Made by a program: the position numbers and the translations under genes | The notes under the pieces: generated by a model | Seen by the model: the letters and a program-made list of their open reading frames with translations, nothing else | Told to the model about the DNA's origin: nothing | The model's database searches: none | Source: Paenibacillus sp. MMS20-IR301 | GTDB taxonomy: Bacteria > Bacillota > Bacilli > Paenibacillales > Paenibacillaceae | Assembly (NCBI RefSeq): GCF_032302195.1 | Contig: NZ_CP135275.1 | Location: 5,338,001 to 5,402,000 of the forward strand | Direction: 5' to 3' | DNA: 64,000 nt | Part shown: piece after piece, positions 1 to 8,600 of the stretch | How positions within the stretch are numbered: the stretch's first letter is position 1 | Layout of the letters: each line of letters starts with the position of its first letter

Positions 1-91
1 GCAGCCATTTCACTGCTTTTGACTCCGTTGTCCGGGGCGGCGACATGCTTTTCTGCGGCCCGGAGACATGTAAAGGGACTGTACCGGCCAT
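1..91 (-). CDS. cysW: Sulfate ABC transporter permease CysW (N-terminal fragment)
   Basis: Only the first 30 codons are inside the window; the gene runs off the left edge on the minus strand. The ATG at 91 is preceded by AGGAGGAA at good spacing. The visible peptide starts MAGTVPLHVSGPQ and ends at a Lys-Trp-Leu that would lead into the first membrane helix, as in CysW proteins. It follows cysT on the same strand, the usual sbp-cysT-cysW(-cysA) order of sulfate/thiosulfate importers. The assignment rests mostly on this context because so little protein is visible. Confidence 0.6.
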   Translation of the reverse strand, partial: MAGTVPLHVSGPQKSMSPPRTTESKAVKWL

Positions 92-99
92 TTTTGTTC

Positions 100-260
100 C
101 TCCTAAAGTTTTGTGAGCTTCGCTTCCCGGTTTACTTCGTACAAAACTTACTTCGGAAGCATTGACTTAAGTTTTATGGAGCATTTACTTCTCCGATGAA
201 TCTTCGCAATAAAACTCGCTTCGTAAGCATTAACTTAGACGGAATCCGTCAAGCGCCCGG
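100..260. repeat. Intra-operon repeat/hairpin region between cysT and cysW
   Basis: This 177-bp gap inside the operon holds overlapping inverted repeats: AAGTTTTGT (106-114) with ACAAAACTT (141-149), and AAAACTT (143-149) with AAGTTTT (169-175). It also has a degenerate direct repeat containing CTTCGGAAGCATTGACTTA (about 152-170) and CTTCGTAAGCATTAACTTA (about 218-236). A third partial copy, CTCGCAAGCATTAAC, lies in the sbp-cysT gap near 1211-1225. It may be a dispersed palindromic repeat or an mRNA-processing structure. Confidence 0.6.
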
Positions 261-268
261 GCCCTGCC

Positions 269-1120
269 TTACCGCGAGCTCTTCCGGACCCAGTGCTGGA
301 GCGTATTGATGACCAGCAGCATCAGGAAGGAGATCAGCAGCAGCAGCAGCGCCACTGCCGTTGCTCCGGCATAGTCGAACTGCTCCAGCTTCGACATGAT
401 GAGCAGCGGAGCAATCTCCGTGCGCATCGGCATGTTGCCGGAGATGAACACTACCGAGCCGTATTCGCCGATCCCCCGGGCGAACGCCAGGGCGAAGCCG
501 GTAAGCAGCGGCGGCAGCAGCTCGGGCAGGACAATCCGCAGGAAGGTCCGCCCGCGGCCTGCTCCCAGCGTCGCTGCAGCCTCCTCCATGTCCCGGTCAA
601 GATCCTCCAGCACCGGCTGGACAGTGCGGACTACGAAGGGAATGCCGATGAACATCAGCGCGAGTGTAATCCCGAGCGGTGTAAAGGCAATCTTCAGGCC
701 CAGCGGCTCAAGCAGGGAGCCGATCCAGCCGTTCTGGGAATAGAGTGCCGTGAGGGACACACCGGCTACGGCTGTCGGAAGGGCGAACGGCAGATCGATT
801 AGCGCGTCGAATATTCTTTTGCCGGGAAACTCATAACGTACCAGCACCCAAGCCAGTAGCAGCCCCAGACCCGCATCAATCAACGCTGCAGCCGCTGCAG
901 TACTCAGACTGACACGGTAGGAAGCCAGCACACGGGCATCCGTGGCCACATCCCAGAATTTAGCCCAGCTCAGCCCCGTAGAATTGAAGAGCAGCGCCGA
1001 CAGCGGCAGCAACACTACTAGACTTAAATACAGAACGCTGAATCCCATCGTAATTCCGAAGCCCGGCAGCAGCCTGCGCCGTGACACAGCCGCCCCTGCA
1101 GCCTTAGTCGTGACATTCAT
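269..1120 (-). CDS. cysT: Sulfate ABC transporter permease CysT
   Basis: Inner-membrane permease of the sulfate/thiosulfate importer. It has about six hydrophobic helices, and a cytoplasmic EAA-type loop around residues 180-205 (EEAAATLGAGRGRTF) that docks the ATPase. Length (about 283 aa) is normal for CysT. The ATG at 1120 has AAAGGA about 10 nt upstream; an in-frame ATG at 1132 directly abuts its purine stretch and is less likely. It lies 118 nt downstream of the sulfate-binding protein gene and upstream of cysW, so the three probably form one transcript. Confidence 0.9.
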   Translation of the reverse strand: MNVTTKAAGAAVSRRRLLPGFGITMGFSVLYLSLVVLLPLSALLFNSTGLSWAKFWDVATDARVLASYRVSLSTAAAAALIDAGLGLLLAWVLVRYEFPGKRIFDALIDLPFALPTAVAGVSLTALYSQNGWIGSLLEPLGLKIAFTPLGITLALMFIGIPFVVRTVQPVLEDLDRDMEEAAATLGAGRGRTFLRIVLPELLPPLLTGFALAFARGIGEYGSVVFISGNMPMRTEIAPLLIMSKLEQFDYAGATAVALLLLLISFLMLLVINTLQHWVRKSSR

Positions 1121-1238
1121 TTCCCCATTCATCCTTTCCTGCCTTCGGCATGTGGCCGATCAGCACCCTGGCGGGACCCGCTAGCCAAATTCCCCTTATT
1201 TTATCCGCATACTCGCAAGCATTAACGCTCTGCCTCTG

Positions 1239-2354
1239 TTAGCTGCCCGGCACGTAGATTTTGTCGAAGATACCGCCGTCGTTAAAGTGCTTCTCCTGCG
1301 TTTCCTTCCAGGTTCCGAATTTATCAGCCAGCGTGAACAGCTTAATCTCCGGGAACTGGTCCTTGAACTGCTCCTTAACACTCTCAAGTGTTGGACGGTA
1401 GTAGTTCTCGGCAGCGATCTTCTGGCCTTCCTCAGTGTATAGATACTTCAGGTAAGCATCCGCTACTTCGCGTGTTCCCCGCTTGTCGGCAACCTTATCC
1501 ACGATGGCTACCGGCGGCTCTGCCAGAATGCTCTCCGAAGGATTGACGATCTCGAATTTGTCCGGACCCAGCTCTTTGATCGACAGATAGGCTTCATTCT
1601 CCCACGCAATCAGCACATCGCCGATCCCGCGTTCCACAAAAGTAGTGGTAGAACCGCGCGCACCTGTATCCAGCACCGGCACATGCTTGAACAGCTCGGC
1701 TACGAATTCCTGGGCTTTGGCCTCGTCATTATTATTGTGGTCCAGCGCATAACCCCAGGCAGCCAGGTAGTTCCAGCGTGCACCGCCGGAAGTTTTCGGG
1801 TTCGGGGTAATCACCTCCACACCTTCCTTCAGCAGATCCGGCCAGTCCTTAATCCCCTTTGGATTGCCCTTACGCACCAGGAATACGATGGTCGATGTAT
1901 ACGGGGAGCTGTTATGATCATATTTGCTCTGCCAGTCCGCGCCGATCAGGCCGGTCTCCTGCAGCGCATCAATATCGTATCCCAGCGCCAGGGTAACCAC
2001 ATCCGCTTCCAGACCGTCGAGCACAGCACGGCTCTGCTTGCCTGATCCGCCGTGGGACTGCTTAATCGTAACCTTCTGGCCGGTCTCCTGCTCCCAGTAA
2101 GCAGCGAATGCCTTGTTGTAATTCTCATATAATTCGCGGGTAGGGTCGTAAGATACATTGAGCAGTTCTACCGGGTCCTTGGCAGGCGCTTTAGTCGCCT
2201 CAGGTGTAGCCGCAGTGTTCGCTGCAGCCTCCGTTGCCGCCGGAGCTTCTGCCCCCGCGCTGTTTCCAGCGTTGTTATTGCCGCAAGCCGTCAGCCCTGC
2301 CGCAAGCAAAAGTGTGAACCCGGTAATAAGCCCTTTCTTAATCCCTTTCTTCAT
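1239..2354 (-). CDS. sbp: Sulfate-binding lipoprotein (Sbp/CysP family)
   Basis: Extracellular substrate-binding subunit of the sulfate ABC importer, anchored as a lipoprotein. The signal peptide ends in lipobox LTAC with the lipidated Cys at residue 24, followed by a long Ala/Glu/Thr-rich linker. The family signatures [20 protein letters not shown] and [12 protein letters not shown] are present. The ATG at 2354 is preceded by GGGGGAG; the upstream in-frame ATG at 2393 would add 13 residues before the signal peptide. It is the first gene of the operon and sits behind a consensus promoter with a long leader, so it is probably regulated by sulfur supply. Confidence 0.93.
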   Translation of the reverse strand: MKKGIKKGLITGFTLLLAAGLTACGNNNAGNSAGAEAPAATEAAANTAATPEATKAPAKDPVELLNVSYDPTRELYENYNKAFAAYWEQETGQKVTIKQSHGGSGKQSRAVLDGLEADVVTLALGYDIDALQETGLIGADWQSKYDHNSSPYTSTIVFLVRKGNPKGIKDWPDLLKEGVEVITPNPKTSGGARWNYLAAWGYALDHNNNDEAKAQEFVAELFKHVPVLDTGARGSTTTFVERGIGDVLIAWENEAYLSIKELGPDKFEIVNPSESILAEPPVAIVDKVADKRGTREVADAYLKYLYTEEGQKIAAENYYRPTLESVKEQFKDQFPEIKLFTLADKFGTWKETQEKHFNDGGIFDKIYVPGS

Positions 2355-2620
2355 CACAAACCACTCCCCCATCATTTTTGTAGTAGCCCTCATTGCCGCT
2401 TCGTTTCATTTGCATGACTTGACAGCTTCAGCATCAGAGATAAGGCGGATTCATGAAGTGAAGACCTATGTACCTTATCCTGATAAAAAAAGACAGAAGA
2501 AGGCCCACTTGCGGCCAGTCAAATCGCTCATAAAGACACGTATCTGCAGGCCTGAAGCAGGCGTTCCTCCGTCTGTACGGTAAGAACTTATTTGATTATT
2601 CCTACCCATTTAGTAGGTTA
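2355..2620 (-). promoter_or_regulatory. Long structured 5' leader of the sulfate operon
   Basis: From the predicted start site near 2621 to the sbp ATG there are about 265 untranslated nt. Reading on the minus strand, the leader has hairpin GCCTG-CTT-CAGGC, then a GGCCGC/GTGGGCC stem followed by a run of seven T, which resembles an attenuator. A possible 18-codon peptide (ATG AGC GAT ... TAA, one Cys codon) overlaps this stem but lacks a ribosome binding site. I could not match it to an S-box or T-box. Confidence 0.4.
2601..2617. promoter_or_regulatory. Candidate operator of the sulfate operon
   Basis: Inverted repeat CCTAC-N7-GTAGG just downstream of the -10 of the sbp promoter, where a bound repressor would block initiation. 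The position suits a sulfur regulator such as an Rrf2/CymR-type protein, but no such regulator is encoded in the window and the motif assignment is inference. Confidence 0.45.
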
Positions 2621-2627
2621 TACAGAT

Positions 2628-2656
2628 ATAATACTGACTGCCGCCTGTACTGTCAA
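2628..2656 (-). promoter_or_regulatory. SigA promoter of sbp-cysT-cysW
   Basis: On the minus strand the -35 is TTGACA (2656-2651), the spacer is 17 nt and the -10 is TATTAT (2633-2628). The -35 and spacer match consensus exactly. Confidence 0.8.
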
Positions 2657-2870
2657 ATCTTTTTTTCAATATGGATAAAAGCCCCCGGTTCTGTCTAGCC
2701 GCCAGCAAGTGGCCGGTGTTCCTGTAAGACCCACTTGTTATTGATCGCCCAAAGTAATATTATTGCTACATCTTATAGCTCGAAAAAAACATATAATAGA
2801 TTGAATTACTAGAGCGGTGCACTGCCGGAGACAGGCAGCAGCATTGCCGCAACTGCCGGGGGAAATCATC

Positions 2871-5216
2871 ATGGGAATGGATTTGGAGTACGCGCCTTTG
2901 CCGCAGGGACCTCGCCTGCACAAACGCATACTCAGTGAAATCGGAAGACGAATCATTGAAACATACAAGTATGATACACCGCTATGGAGGTTTGCCCTCT
3001 GCGGCCCTTGGGCTCTATGTACCCTTGCATTTACTATAGCTGTTATGGGCATTCCAACCGGGCTCGGGAGTGCTGCCGATATTATGCTGGCCGCCGCGGC
3101 CGCCACGCTGGTGATGGCGCTGGCCGGCAATCTGCTGGCCGTCTTATTCTCCTTAACCGGGCTGCGCATCCCTCACCTGTTCACTGGCACGCTGCTCAGT
3201 ACACTTGGAGCCGTGCTCCTCATTCTGTATTATGCCGACCTGGATCTTGAAGCAGCCGCACTCCTTGCAGTCCTTAGCGGCGCAGCCGGCGGGCTTGCAG
3301 GTCTGGCCGCCGGACTACTGCGGACCCGGAGAACGGTCACAGGGCTGCTGCTTACTGCTGTGCTCGTTCTCACCCCGCTGGCGCTGGCTTACGGCACAGG
3401 GAGCAGTACGGATTCCATTCAGCCCGCAGGTATTGCGGCATCCGCCGCCGACGGCCTGGCTGCCCTGGCAGCCGATCCCGGCCAGCCGGGCAGCTATGCC
3501 GTCCGCAGCTTCACGTACGGCAGCGGCCACGACCTGCACCGTACAGAGTACGGTGATGAAGCTTCACTGCTCTCCACCTCCGTGGATGCTACAGAATATA
3601 TTTCATCCTGGCCTACGCTGCGGACCCTATTCTGGGGCTTTGATCCCGGCGCCCTTCCCTTGAACGCCAAGGTCTGGATGCCGGAGGGAGACGGGCCTTA
3701 TCCGCTCGTCCTTATGGTGCACGGCAATCATATGATGGAAGACTACTCTGAAGGCGGTTATGCTTATCTCGGGGAGCTGCTGGCCAGCCGGGGCTTCATC
3801 GCAGTTACGCTGGATGAGAATTTCCTGAATTACTCCGCCTGGTCCGGCATTCCGGATAATGACTTCAAGGTGCGGACCTGGATGATCCTGAAGCATCTCC
3901 AGCAGATTGCCAGCTACGCGGAGCAGTCCGGCACGCCGTTCTATCAGAAGGTTGATTATGACCGCACCGCTTTACTAGGCCACAGCCGCGGCGGTCAGGC
4001 CGTAGCCATGGCCGCCGATGCCGCCCGCTGGTTCACCGGCGACCCGGCCCTTGCGGCCACGAAGCAGTTCCATATCCGCTCTGTTATTGCACTGGCCCCT
4101 ACGGATAAAGCGATAGACAGCAAGCAGGCCAGTCTGGTCGATGTCAATTATCTGACTCTGCAGGGCGCCCGTGACGGCGATGTACATGATTTCTACGGAG
4201 ACCGGCAGTACATGCGGACCTCCTATACCGGCGGGTCCGCCGCTTTCAAGAGCTCGCTGTATATTGCTGATGCCAACCACAGCCAGTTCAATACGGACTG
4301 GGGACTGCATGACCAGACGCTGCCGACCGGACTTTTCCTTGACCGTACCCATATCATGGACGGGGCAGAGCAGCGGCAAATTGCCAAGGTCTATGTCTCC
4401 GCCTTTCTGGAGACTACACTGCACGGCAATGCCGGCTATCAGCCGCTGTTCCGCGACTACCGCAGCGGTGCGCAGTGGCTGCCGGATACCACCTCTTACT
4501 ATAACCGGTTCCAGAGCGGAGCCTATATTGCCGTCGCCAATTATGAAGAAGACCGCAAGCTGAATACGGTGCGGGGCGGTACAGCCACAGTAGAGGGTCT
4601 TGACTGGAGCGAAGAAGCCGCGAAGGACCGTGAATCCAAGACCAAGCCTTCCCGCGGCATCGTGCTGGAGCGGAGCAGTATTTCTGAAGCCGCAGCCGAT
4701 CAGGAAGATTCCGGACAGGAAGATTCCGGACAAGAAGCGTCCTATACCATTCAGCTGAGTAAGTCACTCATCCGCAATCTGTCCGGCTCTGCTGTCCAAG
4801 GCCTGACCTTCTCCCTGGCAAATCATAACTCTGCCGGAGAACCTGCAGCAGAGACTGATTCAGCTGCCGGGGCGGTCCTTCCGCCGGATGTGGAGGTAGA
4901 GCTGACCGACAGCAATGACATCGCGGCCAGGCTTCCTCTGGATGAGGTAATGGATATTCTGCCATTGCCGCAGACGGAATTCACAATCAGTCCTTGGCTG
5001 GAGGAGCGGATCGCAGACGGTAAATTCGGCGATCCCTCAGAAGCCGTATTCCAGACCTATGAGCTGCCGTTTGAACGGTTTCTTGAGGAGGAGCCTGAGC
5101 TTGATCCGGATAGCCTGACTGAAATTACATTCTATCTGCAAGGCGAGAACGACAAGATTATGCTGGATGATATCGGCTTCTATGAGCGTGAAGACCTGCC
5201 GCAGGGACTGAATTAA
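2871..5216 (+). CDS. Membrane-anchored alpha/beta hydrolase with C-terminal beta-rich region
   Basis: About 781 aa. The first ~170 residues hold four or five hydrophobic helices. An alpha/beta-hydrolase domain follows: LMVHGNH (oxyanion region), nucleophile elbow GHSRGG with Ser372, and a candidate catalytic His470 in DANHSQF. The elbow resembles PAF-acetylhydrolase/chlorophyllase-like enzymes. After an acidic linker with a duplicated QEDSG, the C-terminus ends in a beta-sandwich-like motif (MLDDIGFYE) seen in carbohydrate-binding modules. The ATG at 2871 has GGGGGA 7 nt upstream; an in-frame ATG at 2817 lacks one. Substrate is unknown; the active site is probably extracellular. No operon partner. 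Confidence 0.75.
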   Translation: MGMDLEYAPLPQGPRLHKRILSEIGRRIIETYKYDTPLWRFALCGPWALCTLAFTIAVMGIPTGLGSAADIMLAAAAATLVMALAGNLLAVLFSLTGLRIPHLFTGTLLSTLGAVLLILYYADLDLEAAALLAVLSGAAGGLAGLAAGLLRTRRTVTGLLLTAVLVLTPLALAYGTGSSTDSIQPAGIAASAADGLAALAADPGQPGSYAVRSFTYGSGHDLHRTEYGDEASLLSTSVDATEYISSWPTLRTLFWGFDPGALPLNAKVWMPEGDGPYPLVLMVHGNHMMEDYSEGGYAYLGELLASRGFIAVTLDENFLNYSAWSGIPDNDFKVRTWMILKHLQQIASYAEQSGTPFYQKVDYDRTALLGHSRGGQAVAMAADAARWFTGDPALAATKQFHIRSVIALAPTDKAIDSKQASLVDVNYLTLQGARDGDVHDFYGDRQYMRTSYTGGSAAFKSSLYIADANHSQFNTDWGLHDQTLPTGLFLDRTHIMDGAEQRQIAKVYVSAFLETTLHGNAGYQPLFRDYRSGAQWLPDTTSYYNRFQSGAYIAVANYEEDRKLNTVRGGTATVEGLDWSEEAAKDRESKTKPSRGIVLERSSISEAAADQEDSGQEDSGQEASYTIQLSKSLIRNLSGSAVQGLTFSLANHNSAGEPAAETDSAAGAVLPPDVEVELTDSNDIAARLPLDEVMDILPLPQTEFTISPWLEERIADGKFGDPSEAVFQTYELPFERFLEEEPELDPDSLTEITFYLQGENDKIMLDDIGFYEREDLPQGLN

Positions 5217-5251
5217 CCGGCTATTATAAGCTTCATATGACAAACAGCAAC

Positions 5252-5290
5252 AGCCCCCTCCCTGCCTTACACGGCGGAGAGGGGGCTTTC
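5252..5290. terminator. Bidirectional terminator between hydrolase and pgl
   Basis: AGCCCCCTC (5252-5260) pairs with GAGGGGGCT (5279-5287) across an 18-nt loop between two convergent genes. The T tracts are short. Confidence 0.7.
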
Positions 5291-5335
5291 CTGTACAGAG
5301 CTGCTGATTGCCCGGGTTCTGCAATTTTATAGAGG

Positions 5336-6385
5336 TTAAAGTGCCTTAAGACAGACCGGAGCCTGCAGCTCCAGCTCATTGCCGGTCGGAATCAGCCTGC
5401 CGCTCTCGCTGTCGATTCTGAAGGAGACAATATTGCCGCTGTTCTGGTTGGCCGCAAGCAGCATTCCCCCGATAATTGCGAAATTCCGCGGGGTCCGTCC
5501 TCCGGAGTTGACCCAGTCCGCCGCTTCCAGCAGACCTGTAGCATTATCAATATGGAACAGGGCAATGCTGTCATGTCCGCGGTTTGATACATACAGGTAT
5601 CTCCCGCACGGGGATACATGGATATCTGCCGCCGTATCGTCACTTCCGGCAGTGTAATGCTCCGGGAGCGTACTGATATGCTGCAGAATCTTCAGATCCC
5701 CCTGCTGCTCATCATTCGCAAAGACGGTCACTGTACAGTTCAGCTCATTGACCAGGTAGATCCAGTGCCGGGATGGATGGACGGCGAGATGCCGCGGCCC
5801 GGAGCCGGGAGGCAGCCCAACTTCACGGTGGGTGACGAGCTTGCCGTCCTCCACGCGGTAGAACACAATCTGATCCAGGCCAAGGTCACAGACCAGCACA
5901 TGCTCTCCGGTATGATCCGGAATCACAGAATGCGGATGGGGTGCATCCTGCCGGTCCTGGCGGATACCTGATCCTTCATGCTTCACCTGGGAGGACATGT
6001 CCTGAATGGAGCCGTCACTGTTCAGCGGGAACACATTCACATTTCCTCCTGAATAGTTAGCCGTGAATATGTATTCCCCCTGCGGAGCCACCGAGACATA
6101 GCAGGGGGCGCCGCCCCCGGTAGGCCGGCTGCCCAGCAGGCGCAGCGCTTTGCTGCCGGGTTCAATGGCGTAGGCATACACCTCGCCTTCGTCCTTTTCA
6201 CTTACTGCATATAATGCAGTCTTTGCGGCATTAATAGCCAGATACGAGGGATTCTCGATTCCCCGGGTGCTGCCCAGAATCCTCATTTCTCCTGTATCCT
6301 TATTCAGCGCGCCCAGAAGAATGGCTGCTTCCTGCTCGCTGTTATAGGTCCCGGTATAGAATAATACTTCGTTAGGCTGGTGCAT
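5336..6385 (-). CDS. pgl: 6-phosphogluconolactonase, lactonase (beta-propeller) family
   Basis: Cytosolic seven-bladed beta-propeller of 349 aa, the usual length for the YkgB/Pgl family that hydrolyses 6-phosphogluconolactone in the oxidative pentose phosphate pathway. Family features include the start LFYTGTYN, blade motifs such as GGAPCYVSVAP and GSGPRHLAVHP, and VSNRGHDSIALF near the C-terminus. The ATG is preceded by AGGAG at 8 nt. Single gene, convergent with the hydrolase. Some members of this fold act on other lactones, so exact substrate is inferred from the family. Confidence 0.85.
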   Translation of the reverse strand: MHQPNEVLFYTGTYNSEQEAAILLGALNKDTGEMRILGSTRGIENPSYLAINAAKTALYAVSEKDEGEVYAYAIEPGSKALRLLGSRPTGGGAPCYVSVAPQGEYIFTANYSGGNVNVFPLNSDGSIQDMSSQVKHEGSGIRQDRQDAPHPHSVIPDHTGEHVLVCDLGLDQIVFYRVEDGKLVTHREVGLPPGSGPRHLAVHPSRHWIYLVNELNCTVTVFANDEQQGDLKILQHISTLPEHYTAGSDDTAADIHVSPCGRYLYVSNRGHDSIALFHIDNATGLLEAADWVNSGGRTPRNFAIIGGMLLAANQNSGNIVSFRIDSESGRLIPTGNELELQAPVCLKAL

Positions 6386-6644
6386 GGCAGCGGCTCCTTT
6401 TATGTAGAATGTTATTACTCTTTATATAACCTGTACTGCAGTGTTTATATTCAAAGCATCTCTGCAAAATTTACTATAGCATGTTTATGGGGGAAGCACA
6501 TCTGCAAGGATAAAACGTATAAAACAGGGCAGGATAGAATACTAATCATTAGTGTCACGGCAATATTTTACACTTGGTTTAAACGTTCCGCATGAGGTTA
6601 ATAGTAACCATCGAAGATAATACACACTAAGGAGTTGAGTGATA

Positions 6645-6905
6645 ATGAGTTTACTTTGGATGTTAATTGTTGGTGGCGTAATCGGCTGGCTGGCGGGTCT
6701 CATTATGGGCAGAGATATTCCGGGCGGTATTATCGGCAACATTATCGCCGGTATTCTCGGTTCATGGCTCGGCGGCATGCTGCTGGGCAGCTGGGGACCG
6801 AAGATCAGTGACTACTATGTCTTCCCTTCACTGATTGGAGCTGTACTACTAATCTTCATCGTCAGCCTGATTCTGCGTTCGGTTGGCGGACGAAGCCGTT
6901 CTTAA
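6645..6905 (+). CDS. GlsB/YeaQ/YmgE family small membrane protein
   Basis: 86-aa very hydrophobic protein with three predicted helices and the glycine-rich GWLAGLIMGRDIPGGIIGNII pattern of the transglycosylase-associated (GlsB/YeaQ/YmgE) family, typically stress-induced envelope proteins. The ATG at 6645 is chosen because AAGGAG is 10 nt upstream; the in-frame GTG at 6639 is too close. No function beyond family membership can be read from the sequence. Confidence 0.85.
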   Translation: MSLLWMLIVGGVIGWLAGLIMGRDIPGGIIGNIIAGILGSWLGGMLLGSWGPKISDYYVFPSLIGAVLLIFIVSLILRSVGGRSRS

Positions 6906-6947
6906 GCAATAAGGCTGTATTCTTGCCTGAAGCAGCTGAATTATACA

Positions 6948-6990
6948 ACCACAAGACCCGCCAGGGGGACCCTGGCGGGTTCGTTGTGTC
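6948..6990 (+). terminator. Terminator after the GlsB-like gene
   Basis: ACCCGCCAGGG (6956-6966) and CCCTGGCGGGT (6970-6980) form an 11-bp GC-rich stem with a 3-nt loop, followed by TTCGTTGTGT. Confidence 0.75.
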
Positions 6991-7022
6991 AACTGTGCCG
7001 GGACCGGGCCACCCGCCCGCAC

Positions 7023-7056
7023 TTCATTCTGAAATGAATTGATTTTCTGCTATAAT
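7023..7056 (+). promoter_or_regulatory. Probable promoter region of the CcdC-like gene
   Basis: A consensus -10 TATAAT lies at 7051-7056. Upstream is the inverted repeat TTCATT-N4-AATGAA (7023-7038), covering the position of a weak -35. The inverted repeat could bind a regulator. Confidence 0.45.
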
Positions 7057-7097
7057 GGAGAAATAAGTGATCCAAATCACAGAGAGGAACGTGAAGC

Positions 7098-7604
7098 ATG
7101 GGTAATATCAACCCCTCACTTCTGCATGTGGGCTCCACGCTGGGAGCCGTGTTCATGGCGCTGATGGTAATTTTCATCCGTATGAAGGCAAGCGCCCGCC
7201 CGGTAACTATCCGCAAAATATGGATCCCGCCGCTCGGCATGTCCACCGGCTTCGCCATGTTCGTAGTTCCGGAGGTCCGCTTCCCCTGGTGGTGGGCGGT
7301 TGCGGCCTTTCTGGTCGGCTGGTTCATCTTTGCCTATCCGCTGATCCGCAGCACCCGCTTCGAGGAACGGGAAGGGCAGATTTATGCCCAGCGCTCCAAG
7401 AGCTTTGCCTTCATTCTGCTTGGGCTGCTGCTGGTCCGCACCCTGCTCCATGAATTCATTAACCAATATGTATCTGTTCCGCAATCCGGCGGCCTGTTCT
7501 TCATTCTGGCCTTCGGCATGATCCTCCACTGGAGAGTATTCATGTATAAGCACTATACTCAGATGCTGCCTGCAGAGGCACAGATTCCGCAGCCCCGGGG
7601 GTAA
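7098..7604 (+). CDS. CcdC-like membrane protein (cytochrome c biogenesis CcdC family)
   Basis: 168 aa with about five hydrophobic segments. Conserved CcdC-family features include the long loop KIWIPPLGMSTGF, FPWWWAV, and the central YAQRSKSFAFILLGLLLVR. The family is named for a gene next to ccdA in Bacillus subtilis; its biochemical role is not settled. The ATG is preceded by AGAGAGGAACG. It stands alone and ends at a strong bidirectional terminator. Confidence 0.8.
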   Translation: MGNINPSLLHVGSTLGAVFMALMVIFIRMKASARPVTIRKIWIPPLGMSTGFAMFVVPEVRFPWWWAVAAFLVGWFIFAYPLIRSTRFEEREGQIYAQRSKSFAFILLGLLLVRTLLHEFINQYVSVPQSGGLFFILAFGMILHWRVFMYKHYTQMLPAEAQIPQPRG

Positions 7605-7631
7605 GCCGGATACATAAGGAATCGTTACACC

Positions 7632-7681
7632 AAGGGGGTGTCCCCGGCAGCCATTCACACAGCTGCCGGGGACACCCCCTT
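7632..7681. terminator. Perfect 20-bp bidirectional terminator
   Basis: Left arm 7632-7651 and right arm 7662-7681 are perfectly complementary (AAGGGGGTGTCC... / ...GGACACCCCCTT) with a 10-nt loop. It separates the convergent ccdC-like and lplC-like genes and has A/T tails both ways. Confidence 0.9.
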
Positions 7682-7700
7682 ATTATCTCTATCCATCCGG

Positions 7701-8585
7701 TCAGCCTTTGACCGCACCTACCGCGATACCCTTGATGAAATAACGCTGGAAGAACGGATAAGCGGCCAGCACCGGGATAACCCCGATGACTGCAATCGCC
7801 ATCCGGACCGTCTCGCCCGGCAGATCAAGAATCTGGCCTGACCCGTAGGCTGAATTCGAGTTTTTGAGCGCATCGATATTCTGCATGATCTGATTGAGCA
7901 GGTTCTGGATGCTGTACAGCTTCTGGTCAGTAATATAGATGAGGCCGTTGTTCCAGTCATTCCAGTAGAAAATTCCGGCTGTCAGGCCGATGGTAGCCAT
8001 GATCGGCAGGGAGAGCGGCAGAACGATCTGGAAGAAGGTCCGGTATTCTCCTGCCCCGTCTATTCTCGCCGATTCCAGCACAGGAGCCGGAACGGTCATG
8101 GTGAAGTAAGAGCGGGCCAGCATTACGTTGAAGCCGTTCATCAGCAGGCCGGGTACAATCAACGCCCAGATCGTATTTTTGATGCCGAAGAACTGGGTAT
8201 AGATCAGGTAAGTCGGCACGAGCCCTCCATTGAAGATCAGCGTGAAGAACACCATGAAGGAGAATATTTTATGCCCCGGCATATCCTTCTTGGATAGTCC
8301 GTACCCAAGCATGGAGGTAATCAGCAGACTGACCGTGGTACCGGCTACTGTAACTATAACGGTAATCCCGTAAGCCCGGCCGATCAGCGACAGATTTCCG
8401 GTCAGATAACGGTACGCATCCAGGCTGAAGGCGCTGGGGAGGAAAGAGTAGCCTTCTTTCAGAATCATATCCTCCGCTGTAAAGGAAGAGATAATGAGCA
8501 GGGCAAAGGGAATGATGCAAAGAATGCTTAGAAGAATCAGAAGGATATGGGAGATCCACTGCCATAATCTGTTGTCTGTGTTCAT
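7701..8585 (-). CDS. Carbohydrate ABC transporter permease, LplC/YtcP type
   Basis: 294-aa inner-membrane permease with six hydrophobic helices and the binding-protein-dependent loop (ESARIDGAGEYRTFFQIVLP, about residues 180-200). This MsmG/LplC-like class imports oligosaccharides together with LplB and a lipoprotein binding protein. The ATG at 8585 follows GAGGTG at 6-7 nt; the GTG at 8594 overlaps that site. It lies 15 nt downstream of the LplB-like gene in one transcript. No ATPase is present; these systems usually share a general MsmX-type ATPase encoded elsewhere. Confidence 0.92.
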   Translation of the reverse strand: MNTDNRLWQWISHILLILLSILCIIPFALLIISSFTAEDMILKEGYSFLPSAFSLDAYRYLTGNLSLIGRAYGITVIVTVAGTTVSLLITSMLGYGLSKKDMPGHKIFSFMVFFTLIFNGGLVPTYLIYTQFFGIKNTIWALIVPGLLMNGFNVMLARSYFTMTVPAPVLESARIDGAGEYRTFFQIVLPLSLPIMATIGLTAGIFYWNDWNNGLIYITDQKLYSIQNLLNQIMQNIDALKNSNSAYGSGQILDLPGETVRMAIAVIGVIPVLAAYPFFQRYFIKGIAVGAVKG

Positions 8586-8600
8586 GTAATTCACCTCGTC

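Noticed and set aside
2476..2532. 18-codon leader peptide on the minus strand (MSDLTGRKWAFFCLFLSG)
   Set aside because: No ribosome binding site precedes the ATG and only one Cys codon is present, so I do not list it as a gene.
2355..2620. S-box (SAM) or T-box riboswitch in the sulfate leader
   Set aside because: None of the invariant S-box blocks or the T-box AGGGTGGNACCGCG could be found; kept only as a structured leader.
6570..6605. SigB-like promoter (GTTTAA-N13-GGTTAA) before the GlsB-like gene
   Set aside because: The -10 matches only 4 of 6 positions and presence of SigB in this organism is uncertain.
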